Shown here: piece after piece, positions 44,269 through 52,947 of the stretch
How the letters are laid out: every line of letters begins with the position of its first letter
Numbering within the stretch: the first letter of the stretch is position 1
NCBI RefSeq assembly: GCF_024505145.1
Contig: NZ_JANIAA010000005.1
Location: forward strand, 62,001 to 126,000
Direction of reading: 5' to 3'
DNA: 64,000 nucleotides
From: Streptomyces rugosispiralis
GTDB lineage: Bacteria; Actinomycetota; Actinomycetes; Streptomycetales; Streptomycetaceae
Notes under the pieces: generated by a model
What the model was told of the DNA's origin: nothing
Databases searched by the model: none
Seen by the model: only the letters and a program-made list of their open reading frames with translations
Made by a program: the position numbers and the translations under genes

Positions 44269-45294
44269 GTGGCGTCCCACCGTCGACCCAAGCAGCCGAG
44301 CCGCACTCGGGTAACCGTCCTCACCGCGACCGCGGCCGCCGCCGTCGCTCTCACTTCCCAGGCCGCCCAGGCCGCTCCGAAGCAGGACAAGAAGGACGTC
44401 AAGGAGCAGGTCGACAAGCTCTACGAAGAGGCGGAGCAGGCGACCGAGAAGTACAACGGCGCCAAGGAGAAGCAGCAGAAGCTGGAGAAGCAGGTCGGTG
44501 ATCTCCAGGACAAGGTGGCGCGCGGCCAGGAGGACCTGAACAAGCTCCGCGACGGCCTGGGTTCGATGGCCACCGCCCAGTACCGCTCCGGTGGGATCGA
44601 CCCCTCCGTGCAGCTGCTCCTCTCCTCGGACCCGGACACCTACCTCGAGAAGGCGTCCACCCTCAACCAGCTGAGCGGCAAGCAGGCCGAGTCCCTGCGG
44701 AAGATCGCCGACAAGCAGCGCACCCTCAAGCAGCAGCGCGAGGAGGCGTCCACCAAGCTCCAGGACCTTGCCGACACCCGTAAGGCGCTCGGCAAGAAGA
44801 AGGACGAGATCCAGGGCAAGCTGTCCAAGGCCCGGAACCTCCTCAACACCCTGACGGCCAAGGAGCGCGCCAAGCTGGCGGCCCAGGACGCCGAGCGCGC
44901 CAACCGCTCCAGCGAGCGCGTCGACCTCGGCAACGAGGTGCCCGAGTCGGGGCGTGCCGCCGCCGCGCTCGCCGCCGCCAAGACGAAGATCGGCCTCCCG
45001 TACGTGTGGGGCGCGACCGGTCCGTCCTCCTTCGACTGCTCCGGACTCACCGGCTGGGCCTACCAGCAGGCCGGGGTGCAGCTGCCGCGCATCTCCCAGG
45101 ACCAGGCGAACGCCGGCACCCGCATCAGCCGTGGTGAGCTCAAGCCGGGCGACCTGGTGCTCTTCTACGGCGACCTGCACCACATAGGTCTCTACGCGGG
45201 CGGCGGCCAGGTGCTGCACGCGCCGAAGCCCGGTGCCGGTGTGCGCTACGAGTCGATGGACAACATGCCGTTCCAGTTCGGCGTCCGGGTCTGA
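44269..45294 (+). CDS. Secreted NlpC/P60 peptidoglycan endopeptidase 1
   Basis: The product is 341 residues, GTG start with AAGGAG upstream. A signal peptide (RVTVLTATAAAAVALTSQAA) precedes a coiled coil at about 40-215, and the C-terminal NlpC/P60 domain follows with Cys257 in SSFDCSGLTGWAY and His305 in DLHHIGLYAGGGQV. It cleaves stem peptides in the wall. The RipC-type arrangement (coiled coil then NlpC) and the neighbourhood resemble M. tuberculosis Rv2190c. A paralogue lies directly downstream. Activity may be held off by the coiled coil, as in FtsEX-dependent hydrolases (inference). Confidence 0.93.
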   Translation: MASHRRPKQPSRTRVTVLTATAAAAVALTSQAAQAAPKQDKKDVKEQVDKLYEEAEQATEKYNGAKEKQQKLEKQVGDLQDKVARGQEDLNKLRDGLGSMATAQYRSGGIDPSVQLLLSSDPDTYLEKASTLNQLSGKQAESLRKIADKQRTLKQQREEASTKLQDLADTRKALGKKKDEIQGKLSKARNLLNTLTAKERAKLAAQDAERANRSSERVDLGNEVPESGRAAAALAAAKTKIGLPYVWGATGPSSFDCSGLTGWAYQQAGVQLPRISQDQANAGTRISRGELKPGDLVLFYGDLHHIGLYAGGGQVLHAPKPGAGVRYESMDNMPFQFGVRV

Positions 45295-45376
45295 TCCGGA
45301 AGTCCTGCGAACCAGGTTTCAAACCGTCTCAACTGCCATCCTTTCGGGCGAATCTCCAGCGCCCTCGCTGATCCTC

Positions 45377-45411
45377 CGCCCCGCCGGTGACCTGCGTCAG
45401 TCGGCGGGGCG
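45377..45411 (+). terminator. Terminator between the two NlpC/P60 genes
   Basis: cgccccgccg pairs with cggcggggcg (10 bp) around a 15-base loop. Confidence 0.6.
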
Positions 45412-45514
45412 TCAGTGTGTCCGCACCTCCCGGCCGTTGGAACGTGGCCGGCGCCGCGGCTACTGTCTGCCCGCAGTTCTCAGCCCGACACTGCGGAAGG
45501 GAGTGCGGCTTCCC

Positions 45515-46660
45515 ATGGCGTCCTGTCGCCGCGTCGCGAAACCCCGGTCCGGCCGGGCCGCCGTCTGGACCGCCGCCTCGGCGGCCGCGGTGGCCTCCGC
45601 CGCCGCGCTGTCAGCCGTGCCGGCCGGTGCCGAGCCGCACGACCCGGCGGGCCGTCCGTCCGCCCGGTCCGCCGGCGACCGGGTCGCCACGCTCTACGCC
45701 CAGGCCGAGCGGGCCACCGAGCGCTACAACGCGGCCGAGACGCGCGCCCGGGCCCTGCGCCGTGAGGTCGGCCGGATCCAGGACCGGGTCGCCCGCGGCC
45801 AGGGGCGGGTCAACCGGATGCGGACCGCGCTCGGCGCCCTCGCGGGCGGGCAGTACCGCACCGGCGGGATCGACCCGGGCATCGCCCTGCTGCTGTCCGG
45901 GGACCCGGCCCAGTACCTCGACCGGGCCGCCACCCTGGAGCGGATCACCAGCCGTCAGGCCGCCCAGCTGCGGGTGCTCCAGAGCGCCCAGCGGACGCTG
46001 CGGCAGGAGCGCGCGGAGGCCGCGGCCAAGCTGGTGAAGCTGGAGCACAGCCGTAAGGAGGTCGCCCGCCACAAGCGGGCGGTCCAGCGCCGGCTGGCCA
46101 CGGCCCGGCGGCTGGTGAACGCGCTGCCGCCGGGGGAGTGGGAGAGCTACGCGCGCCGCGCCTCGCGGACGGGCGGACGGGAGCCAGGCGCCCTCACCGG
46201 GCCGGTGCCGGGCGCACTGCCCGGCGACCGCTCCCCTTCCGGTTCCGGTTCCGGTTCTGATTCCGGTTACGGCTACGAGGAGCTTCCTGGCGGCGTTACG
46301 GGCGTACCGTCCTCGGGCCGGGCCGCCACCGCGTTCGGCGCGGCACGGGCGGCCCTGGGGCTGCCGTACGCGTGGGGCCAGGCCGGTCCCGCCGCCTTCG
46401 ACTGCTCCGGGCTGATGCAATGGGCCTACGCCCACGCCGGGGTGGCCATTCCGCGCACCTCCCAGGCCCAGGCGCACGCCGGGCAGCCGGTGCCGCTGTC
46501 CCAGGCCCGCCCCGGCGATCTGGTGGTCTACCGCTCCGATGCCAGCCATGTGGCCATGTACGCGGGCAACGGACAGGTGATCCACGCCCCTTACCCCGGG
46601 GCGCGGGTCCGCTACGACCCCGTGGGCATGTTGCCGATCTCTTCCATCACACGCGTCTGA
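45515..46660 (+). CDS. Secreted NlpC/P60 peptidoglycan endopeptidase 2
   Basis: The product is 381 residues from the ATG at 45515, with GGAAGGGAG somewhat upstream. The layout is the same as the previous gene: signal peptide (WTAASAAAVASAAALSAVPA), coiled coil with RIQDRVARGQGRVNRM, then a Gly/Ser-rich linker (SPSGSGSGSDSGYGYEELPG) not present in the neighbour, and the catalytic domain with AAFDCSGLMQWAYAHAG and DASHVAMYAGNGQVIHAP. It looks like a tandem duplicate that has diverged strongly. The linker is built from a short ggttcc repeat. Confidence 0.92.
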   Translation: MASCRRVAKPRSGRAAVWTAASAAAVASAAALSAVPAGAEPHDPAGRPSARSAGDRVATLYAQAERATERYNAAETRARALRREVGRIQDRVARGQGRVNRMRTALGALAGGQYRTGGIDPGIALLLSGDPAQYLDRAATLERITSRQAAQLRVLQSAQRTLRQERAEAAAKLVKLEHSRKEVARHKRAVQRRLATARRLVNALPPGEWESYARRASRTGGREPGALTGPVPGALPGDRSPSGSGSGSDSGYGYEELPGGVTGVPSSGRAATAFGAARAALGLPYAWGQAGPAAFDCSGLMQWAYAHAGVAIPRTSQAQAHAGQPVPLSQARPGDLVVYRSDASHVAMYAGNGQVIHAPYPGARVRYDPVGMLPISSITRV

Positions 46661-46691
46661 AGCCGGCGCGCGGGCTCGTACGATCTAAGAC

Positions 46692-47966
46692 GTGGTGGGT
46701 CGGTGGAGATCGGGCGGATGGCGGGCGCTGCTGTGCCTGCCCCTGGTGGGCGCGTTCTCCCTGTCCGCGCTGAGCGGCTGCGGACCCGTCCCCGCGCCCG
46801 ACGACCCCGAGGGGCGCGACGGCCGGGCCGTGCAGCGCATGCTGGACCAGCGGGCGGCGGCGGTCCGGGAGCGGGACGCGGACGCCTTCCTCGCCACCGT
46901 CGACCGCGGCTCGGTCGGCTACCTGAGCGAGCAGCGGCGGGTGTTCCGGCAGATGTCCGCCGTACCGCTGCGCTCCTGGACCTACCGCCTGGTGCGCACC
47001 GGCGGCTTCCAGCCCGCGCGGGTCGGCGGCCGCAGCCTCGCCGCACAGGTCGAACTCCGGTACCGGCTGAAGGGCTACGACACCGCGCCGGTCGTCTCCG
47101 CCCAGTACCTCACCCTCGCCCGGCGCGGCGGGCAGTGGTACGTGGCCTCCGACGACGGTGAGGTGGACGGCAAGCGCGGTATGGAGCAGCTGTGGGACCA
47201 GGGCACGGTCGACGTCGTGCGCGGCGCCCACAGCCTCGTCCTCGGCGTCGGCCAGGACCGGCGGGTGCTGCGCGCGGTCGCCGACACCGCGGACCGGGCG
47301 GTGCCCCTCCTGGGCAAGGTCTGGCCCCAACAGTGGGCCGGGCGCGTCGTGGTCGAGGTCCCCGCCTCCCTGGGCCGGATGGCCGCCCTGCTCGGCGCCT
47401 CGGCGGACGGCTACCGGGGGATCGCCGCCGTCACCACGGGCGAGGTCGGCGGGGCCGGTGACGAGACGCCCGCCGACCGCGTGATCGTCAACCCCGAGGC
47501 GTACCAGGTCCTCGGCGACTTCGGCCGGCGCGTCGTGATCACCCATGAGACGGCGCATGTGGCCACCCGCACCGCCACCAGCGCCGCCACCCCGCTCTGG
47601 CTCTCCGAGGGCTTCGCCGACTGGGTGGGCTACCGCACCCCCGGCCGCACCCCCCGCCAGATCGCCCCCGAGCTCACCGACGCCGTCACCGCGGGGCACC
47701 TGCCCACCGCGCTCCCGCGCGACGACGACTTCCGCTTCGGCAGCGACCCCGACCGCCTCTCCCGCGCCTATGAACAGGGCTGGCTCGCCTGCCGCCTGAT
47801 CGCCGACGGGTGGGGCGAGAGGAAGCTGGTCGAGTTCTACGGCGCGGTGGGCCGGGCGCACGAGCGCGACGGCGCGGTGGAGTCGGCGCTGCGGAAGGTG
47901 CTCGGGGTGAGCCTGCGGGAGTTCACGGCGCGGTGGCGGAAGTACGTGGCGGACGAACTGGGCTGA
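46692..47966 (+). CDS. Lipoprotein zinc metalloprotease (HExxH)
   Basis: The product is 424 residues, GTG start 31 bp after the NlpC gene. The lipobox LSALSGC puts the lipid on Cys30. Residues 40-170 resemble an NTF2-like/SnoaL region (RERDADAFLATVDRGS). The second half is a gluzincin-like metallopeptidase with VVITHETAHVAT (His285, Glu286, His289) and the downstream glutamate in LWLSEGFADWVGYR. It acts outside the membrane. The substrate is unknown; location after two wall hydrolases suggests an envelope role. The stop codon is the first part of a 36-bp minisatellite. Confidence 0.85.
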   Translation: MVGRWRSGGWRALLCLPLVGAFSLSALSGCGPVPAPDDPEGRDGRAVQRMLDQRAAAVRERDADAFLATVDRGSVGYLSEQRRVFRQMSAVPLRSWTYRLVRTGGFQPARVGGRSLAAQVELRYRLKGYDTAPVVSAQYLTLARRGGQWYVASDDGEVDGKRGMEQLWDQGTVDVVRGAHSLVLGVGQDRRVLRAVADTADRAVPLLGKVWPQQWAGRVVVEVPASLGRMAALLGASADGYRGIAAVTTGEVGGAGDETPADRVIVNPEAYQVLGDFGRRVVITHETAHVATRTATSAATPLWLSEGFADWVGYRTPGRTPRQIAPELTDAVTAGHLPTALPRDDDFRFGSDPDRLSRAYEQGWLACRLIADGWGERKLVEFYGAVGRAHERDGAVESALRKVLGVSLREFTARWRKYVADELG

Positions 47967-48084
47967 GTGCCGCCTCCGTGTGTGGCGACGGTGCTGGGCT
48001 GAGCGCCGCCTCCGTACGTGCCGACCGTGCTGGGCTGAGCGCCGCCTCCGTACGTGCCGACCGTGCTGAGCTGAGCGCCGCCCC
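47960..48084. repeat. 36-bp minisatellite (3.4 copies) starting at a stop codon
   Basis: Units at 47960-47995, 47996-48031 and 48032-48067 start gggctgagcgccgcctccgt, and a partial fourth follows. The unit contains the TGA stop of the metalloprotease. A strongly C-rich stretch to about 48222 comes next. Confidence 0.85.
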
Positions 48085-48263
48085 GGGCCCCTGCGTCGCC
48101 CCAGCCCCGGCCCCGGCCCGGCCGCCCCGTCTCCGTCCTCGGTCCCGTCCCCGTCCCGGTCCCGGCCCGCCCCGGCCGCCCCGGCCCCGCCCCGGCCCCG
48201 CCCAGCCCCCGGCCCCGACGTGGCGGAGCGGGCTCGGTGCCGGAGCCGGTACTGTCGGCCAGG

Positions 48264-49406
48264 ATGGACAAGACCCTGCTCGTGACCAACGACTTTCCGC
48301 CCCGCCCCGGCGGCATCCAGGCGTTTCTGCACAACATCGCGCTGCGCCTGGACCCGGACCGGATCGTCGTCTACGCCTCCACCTGGAAGCGCGGCCGGGA
48401 GGGCGCCGAGGCCACCGCCCGCTTCGACGCCGAGCAGCCGTACCCGGTCGTCCGGGACCGGACGACCATGCTGCTGCCCACCCCGCGCGTCACCCGCCGC
48501 GCGGCCGCGCTGCTGCGCGAGCACGGCTGCACCGCGGTGTGGTTCGGCGCCGCCGCCCCGCTCGGGCTGATGGCCCCCGCGCTGCGCGCGGCCGGGGCGC
48601 GGCGGCTGGTGGCCACGACCCACGGCCACGAGGCGGCCTGGGCGCAGCTGCCGGCCTCACGGCGGCTGCTGCGGCGGATCGGCGGGGCCACGGACACCGT
48701 CACCTATCTCGGTGAGTACACCCGCTCCCGTATCGCCGCCGCGCTCGACCCCCGGGATGCCGCCCGGATGGTCCAACTCCCGCCCGGCGTGGACGAGAAG
48801 ACCTTCCACCCCGGCTCGGGCGGCGACGAGATCCGGGCCCGTCTTGGCCTGGCCGAGCGGCCCGTCGTGGTCTGTGTCTCCCGGCTGGTGCCGCGCAAGG
48901 GGCAGGACACGCTGATCCGGGCCATGCCGCTGATCCTGCGGCGGGTGCCGGACGCGGTGCTGCTGATCGTCGGCGGCGGGCCGTACGCGAGGGATCTGCG
49001 CCGCCTCGCGGAGACCACGGGCGTGGCCGATTCGGTGCGCTTCACCGGCCCGGTCCCCTGGGAGGAGCTGCCCGCCCACTACGGTGCGGGCGACGTCTTC
49101 GCCATGCCCTGCCGCACCCGCCGCGGCGGGCTGGACGTCGAGGGCCTCGGCATCGTCTACCTGGAGGCGTCCGCGACCGGTCTGCCGGTCGTCGCCGGGG
49201 ACTCGGGCGGGGCGCCGGACGCGGTGCTGGACGGCGAGACCGGATGGGTCGTACGGGGCGACTCCACCGAGCAGAGCGCCGAGCGCGTCGTGACCCTGCT
49301 GGAGGACGCCGAGCTGCGCCGCCGCATGGGCGAGCGGGGCCGCGCCTGGGTGGAGGAGCGCTGGCGCTGGGACCTGCTGGCCGACCGCCTGAAGTCGCTG
49401 CTGTGA
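48264..49406 (+). CDS. GT4 glycosyltransferase, PimB'-like phosphatidylinositol mannosyltransferase
   Basis: The product is 380 residues from the ATG at 48264. The GT-B fold is shown by LLVTNDFPPRPGGIQAFLHN at the front, VVVCVSRLVPRKGQDTLI, VLLIVGGGPYARDL and the donor-binding EGLGIVYLEASATGLPVVAG. The closest known type is PimB' (Rv2188c), which adds the second mannose to phosphatidylinositol from GDP-mannose. That gene is also beside a FadD15-type ligase and NlpC protein. The exact acceptor in this organism is inferred. The end abuts the antiparallel acyl-CoA ligase by 75 bp. Confidence 0.87.
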   Translation: MDKTLLVTNDFPPRPGGIQAFLHNIALRLDPDRIVVYASTWKRGREGAEATARFDAEQPYPVVRDRTTMLLPTPRVTRRAAALLREHGCTAVWFGAAAPLGLMAPALRAAGARRLVATTHGHEAAWAQLPASRRLLRRIGGATDTVTYLGEYTRSRIAAALDPRDAARMVQLPPGVDEKTFHPGSGGDEIRARLGLAERPVVVCVSRLVPRKGQDTLIRAMPLILRRVPDAVLLIVGGGPYARDLRRLAETTGVADSVRFTGPVPWEELPAHYGAGDVFAMPCRTRRGGLDVEGLGIVYLEASATGLPVVAGDSGGAPDAVLDGETGWVVRGDSTEQSAERVVTLLEDAELRRRMGERGRAWVEERWRWDLLADRLKSLL

Positions 49407-49481
49407 CGACTCGGGCCCCGGGGCGCGCCCCCGGGGCCCGATGGCCTGCCGCCGTCAGCCTCGCTCGACGGCCCGCTGCCG

Positions 49482-51278
49482 TCAGCCGCGGTAGATGGCC
49501 TCGATCTCCGAGGCGAAGTCCTTCGCCACGATGTTCCGCTTCAGCTTCAACGAGGGCGTCACATGCCCGGAGTCCTCGGTGAACTGCGTCGCCAGGACGC
49601 GGAACTTCCGGATCGACTCCGCCTTGGACACCGCCGCGTTGCCGTCGTCCACCGCCTGCTGGATCTCGGCCAGCAGGTCCGGGTCCTCCCGCAGCTCGGC
49701 CACCGTCACGCCCTCGGGCTTGCCGTGCTCGGCCGCCCAGCGCGGCAGGAACTCCTCGTCCACCGTGACCAGCGCGCCCACGAAGGGGCGGCCGTCGCCG
49801 ACGACCATGCACTCGGCCACCAGGGCATGGGCCCGGATCCGGTCCTCTATCACCGCCGGGGCGACGTTCTTGCCGCCCGCGGTGATGATGATCTCCTTCT
49901 TCCGGCCGGTGATGGTGAGGTAGCCGTCCTCGTCGAGCGTGCCCACGTCCCCGGTGTGGAACCAGCCGTCCGACAGCGCCTCCGCCGTGGCCGGCTCGTT
50001 GTTCCAGTACTCGGTGAAGAGGTGCTCACCGTGCAGCAGCACCTCGCCGTCGTCGGCGATGCGCACCACCGTGCCCGGCATGGGCTGCCCGACCGAGCCG
50101 ATCTTCTGCCGGTCCCAGGGGTTGAAGGTGGTCGCCGCGCAGGACTCGGTCAGGCCGTACCCCTCCAGGACCGTGAAGCCGATGCCCCGGTAGAAGTGGC
50201 CCAGCCGCTCGCCCAGCGGCGCCCCGCCGGAGATGGCGTGGGTGGCCCGGCCGCCCAGCACCGCCCGCAGCTTGCTGTAGACCAGCCGGTCGAAGACCTT
50301 GTGCTTGAAGCGGAGCCCGAAGGACGGCCCGCCCGGGGTGTCCAGCGCCTTGCTGTACTCGATGGCGGTGTCGGCCGCCTTGTCGAAGATCTTGCCCTTG
50401 CCCTCGGACTGGGCCTTCGCCCGCGCCGAGTTGTAGACCTTCTCGAAGACGCGCGGCACGCCCAGCACCAATGTGGGCCGGAACGCGGCGAGTTCGTCGG
50501 TCAGGGACTTCACATCCGGCACATGGCCGAGCTTGATCGGCGCCAGCACCGCCGCGATCTCCACCAGCCGCCCGAAGACATGGGCCTCGGGGAGGAACAG
50601 CAGCACCGACGACTCACCGGTGTGGAAGATCGGCTTGAGCCGGGCCACCGCGTTGCCGCACTCGGCGAAGAAGCTGCGGTGGGAGAGCACACAGCCCTTG
50701 GGGCGGCCGGTGGTGCCCGAGGTGTAGACGATGGTGGCGGGGGAGTCGGCGTGGGCGATCGAGGAGCGCTCGTCCACCTTCTCCTCGGACACGTCCTCGC
50801 CGAGCTTCCGCAGCGTCCCGATGGCGTCGCCCTCGATCCGCCAGACGTGCTTCAGGCCGGGCAGGGTGTCCCGGACGGCCTCGACGGCGGCCTCATGGAC
50901 GCCGGTCTCGACCAGCGCGGCCACCGCGCCCGAATCGCTGAGGATCCACTGGACCTGCTCCGGCGAACTCGTCTCGTACACCGGCACGGTGACCCCGCCC
51001 GCGCTCCAGATGGCGAAGTCGAGCAGCGTCCACTCGTAGCGGGTTCTCGACATCAGGCCGACCCGGTCGCCCGGCTCCACACCGGCCGCGATCAGGCCCT
51101 TGGCGGCGGCGCGCACCTCCGCCAGGAACGCGGTCGCGGTCACGTCCTCCCAACGGTCGTCGATCTTGCGGCCGACCACGGCGACATCGGGATGCTGTGC
51201 GGCATTGCGGCGGATGAGATCCGTCAGATTGCCGTCGGCCGGAACTTCGTACAGGGCCGGAAGGCTGAACTCGCGCAA
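49482..51278 (-). CDS. Long-chain fatty-acid-CoA ligase (FadD15-like)
   Basis: The product is 598 residues from a TTG at 51276-51278 with GAGGAG eight bases upstream (MREFSLPALYEVPADGNLTD). No better start exists. It is an adenylate-forming enzyme with IVYTSGTTGRPKGCVLSHRS, VLEGYGLTESCAATTFNPWD, DGWFHTGDVGTLDEDGYLTI and the lysine-bearing tail SLKLKRNIVAKDF. It activates fatty acids to acyl-CoA via acyl-AMP. Position next to pimB' and plsC-type genes suits supply of acyl groups for phospholipids, though catabolic use is possible. Confidence 0.92.
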   Translation of the reverse strand: MREFSLPALYEVPADGNLTDLIRRNAAQHPDVAVVGRKIDDRWEDVTATAFLAEVRAAAKGLIAAGVEPGDRVGLMSRTRYEWTLLDFAIWSAGGVTVPVYETSSPEQVQWILSDSGAVAALVETGVHEAAVEAVRDTLPGLKHVWRIEGDAIGTLRKLGEDVSEEKVDERSSIAHADSPATIVYTSGTTGRPKGCVLSHRSFFAECGNAVARLKPIFHTGESSVLLFLPEAHVFGRLVEIAAVLAPIKLGHVPDVKSLTDELAAFRPTLVLGVPRVFEKVYNSARAKAQSEGKGKIFDKAADTAIEYSKALDTPGGPSFGLRFKHKVFDRLVYSKLRAVLGGRATHAISGGAPLGERLGHFYRGIGFTVLEGYGLTESCAATTFNPWDRQKIGSVGQPMPGTVVRIADDGEVLLHGEHLFTEYWNNEPATAEALSDGWFHTGDVGTLDEDGYLTITGRKKEIIITAGGKNVAPAVIEDRIRAHALVAECMVVGDGRPFVGALVTVDEEFLPRWAAEHGKPEGVTVAELREDPDLLAEIQQAVDDGNAAVSKAESIRKFRVLATQFTEDSGHVTPSLKLKRNIVAKDFASEIEAIYRG

Positions 51279-51530
51279 GACTGCTGCTCCTCGTGGGGCG
51301 CCGGCGCCGCTACAGGGCATGGGGGGTGGTGGACGGCCCGGACGTTACCCATCGGTACGCTTCCGGGATAGGGGTTCCTGCCCAGATGTTTGATGCGTCA
51401 CACACCGCCCTCGTGCTGCCCGCAGACTAGTCGACGGGCGCCGTGTCCGCTAAGGAACCGCAGGTAGACGCGGGGCGGTACCGGCGGAACACCTTACGGG
51501 CGCGGGCCCTTACGTCTTAGGGTGACACGC

Positions 51531-52292
51531 ATGCGAGTCCACGTGGTGAGTGACGTGCATGGCAACAGTGAGGACCTCGAGAAGGCCGGTGACGGGGCGG
51601 ACGCCCTGATCTGTCTCGGTGACCTCGTCCTCTTCCTCGACTACGCCGATCACTCGCGCGGCATCTTCCCCGATCTCTTCGGTGTCGAGAACGCCGACCG
51701 GCTGGTCGAACTGCGCACCGCCCGCCGCTTCGAGGAGGCTCGGGCGCTCGGTAACCGGCTGTGGGAGGGACTCGACCGCAACGCGGCGATAGAGGCCGGG
51801 ATCCGCCGCCAGTACGCCGAGCTCTTCGCCGCGTTCCCCACCCCGACGTACGCCACCTACGGAAATGTCGACATGCCGTCACTGTGGCCGGAGTACGCCC
51901 AGTCCGGTACCACCGTCCTGGACGGCGAGCGCGTCGAGATCGGCGGGCTGGTCTTCGGTTTCGTGGGCGGCGGGCTGCGCACGCCGATGCGCACCCCCTA
52001 CGAGATCGACGACGAGACCTACGCGGCGAAGATCGCCGCCCTCGGCGAGGTGGACGTGCTCTGCACCCACATCCCGCCGGAGGTGCCCGACCTCTGCTAC
52101 GACACCGTCGCCCGCCGCTTCGAACGCGGCAGCGCCGCCCTGCTGGAGGCGATCCACACCGTCCGCCCCAAGTACTCCCTCTTCGGCCATGTCCATCAGC
52201 CGCTGGCCCGCCGTATGCGGATCGGGGCCACCGAGTGCGTCAATGTCGGACACTTCGCCTCCTCCGGCACCCCCTGGACCCTGGAGTGGTGA
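51531..52292 (+). CDS. Metallophosphoesterase
   Basis: The product is 253 residues from the ATG at 51531 (MRVHVVSDVHGNSEDLEKAG). The calcineurin-like motifs SDVHGN, CLGDLVLF, YGNVD, CTHIPPE and LFGHVHQP are all present. It may hydrolyse a phosphomonoester or phosphodiester, substrate unknown. TAGGGT seven bases before the ATG fits a leaderless start. A GTG three codons upstream is an alternative. It is the first of a same-strand run leading to the SRPBCC and ArsA-like genes. Confidence 0.88.
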   Translation: MRVHVVSDVHGNSEDLEKAGDGADALICLGDLVLFLDYADHSRGIFPDLFGVENADRLVELRTARRFEEARALGNRLWEGLDRNAAIEAGIRRQYAELFAAFPTPTYATYGNVDMPSLWPEYAQSGTTVLDGERVEIGGLVFGFVGGGLRTPMRTPYEIDDETYAAKIAALGEVDVLCTHIPPEVPDLCYDTVARRFERGSAALLEAIHTVRPKYSLFGHVHQPLARRMRIGATECVNVGHFASSGTPWTLEW

Positions 52293-52358
52293 CCCGCGCG
52301 CGGTAGCCTTCAGCCGCAGAGGACCCATGCGGCGGACCGGTACGGAGGAGCCACGGCG

Positions 52359-52799
52359 ATGGCGGAACACACCAGCTCGAGCATCACGATCGAGGCGGCC
52401 CCGGCCGACGTGATGGAGGTGATCGCCGACTTCGACCGTTACCCGGAGTGGTCCGGTGAGGTGAAGGAGGCCGACATCCTCACCAAGGACGCCCAGGGCC
52501 GCGCCGAGCAGGTGCGGATGCTGCTCGACGCCGGCGCGATCAAGGACGACTACACCCTCCAGTACAGCTGGACCGGGGACGACCAGGTCAACTGGTCCCT
52601 GGTCAAGTCCCAGATGCTGCGCACCCTTGACGGCTCCTACCGGCTCTCGGCGCTCGACGGAGGCAAGAGCACCGAGGTGACGTACCAGCTCACGGTCGAC
52701 GTCAAGATCCCCATGCTGGGCATGATCAAGCGCAAGGCCGAGAAGGTCATCATCGACCGCGCGCTCGCGGGCCTGAAGAAGCGCGTCGAGGGCGCCTGA
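52359..52799 (+). CDS. SRPBCC (START-like) ligand-binding protein
   Basis: The product is 146 residues from the ATG at 52359 with GGAG upstream. The helix-grip fold is seen in SITIEAAPADVMEVIADFDR, YPEWSGEVKEADI and VDVKIPMLGMIKRKAEKVII. These proteins bind lipids or other hydrophobic ligands. The mycobacterial counterpart (Rv2185c) also sits beside an ArsA-like gene. Function unproven. Confidence 0.85.
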   Translation: MAEHTSSSITIEAAPADVMEVIADFDRYPEWSGEVKEADILTKDAQGRAEQVRMLLDAGAIKDDYTLQYSWTGDDQVNWSLVKSQMLRTLDGSYRLSALDGGKSTEVTYQLTVDVKIPMLGMIKRKAEKVIIDRALAGLKKRVEGA

Positions 52800-52947
52800 C
52801 CCGCCCGGACCACCCCGGATCACCCGGACCACCCCGGGCCCCGACGGTGCCCGGGGTAATCCACGGCGCGGGGTACGCTCCGGCGGGTGCGGATCACCGG
52901 ACCCGCGCCGCGCACACCGACGTAACCCCCTGCCGGAGGCTCTCTTC

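Noticed and set aside
47960..48084. CRISPR-like array
   Set aside because: The 36-bp repeats are directly joined with no spacers and no cas genes are present.
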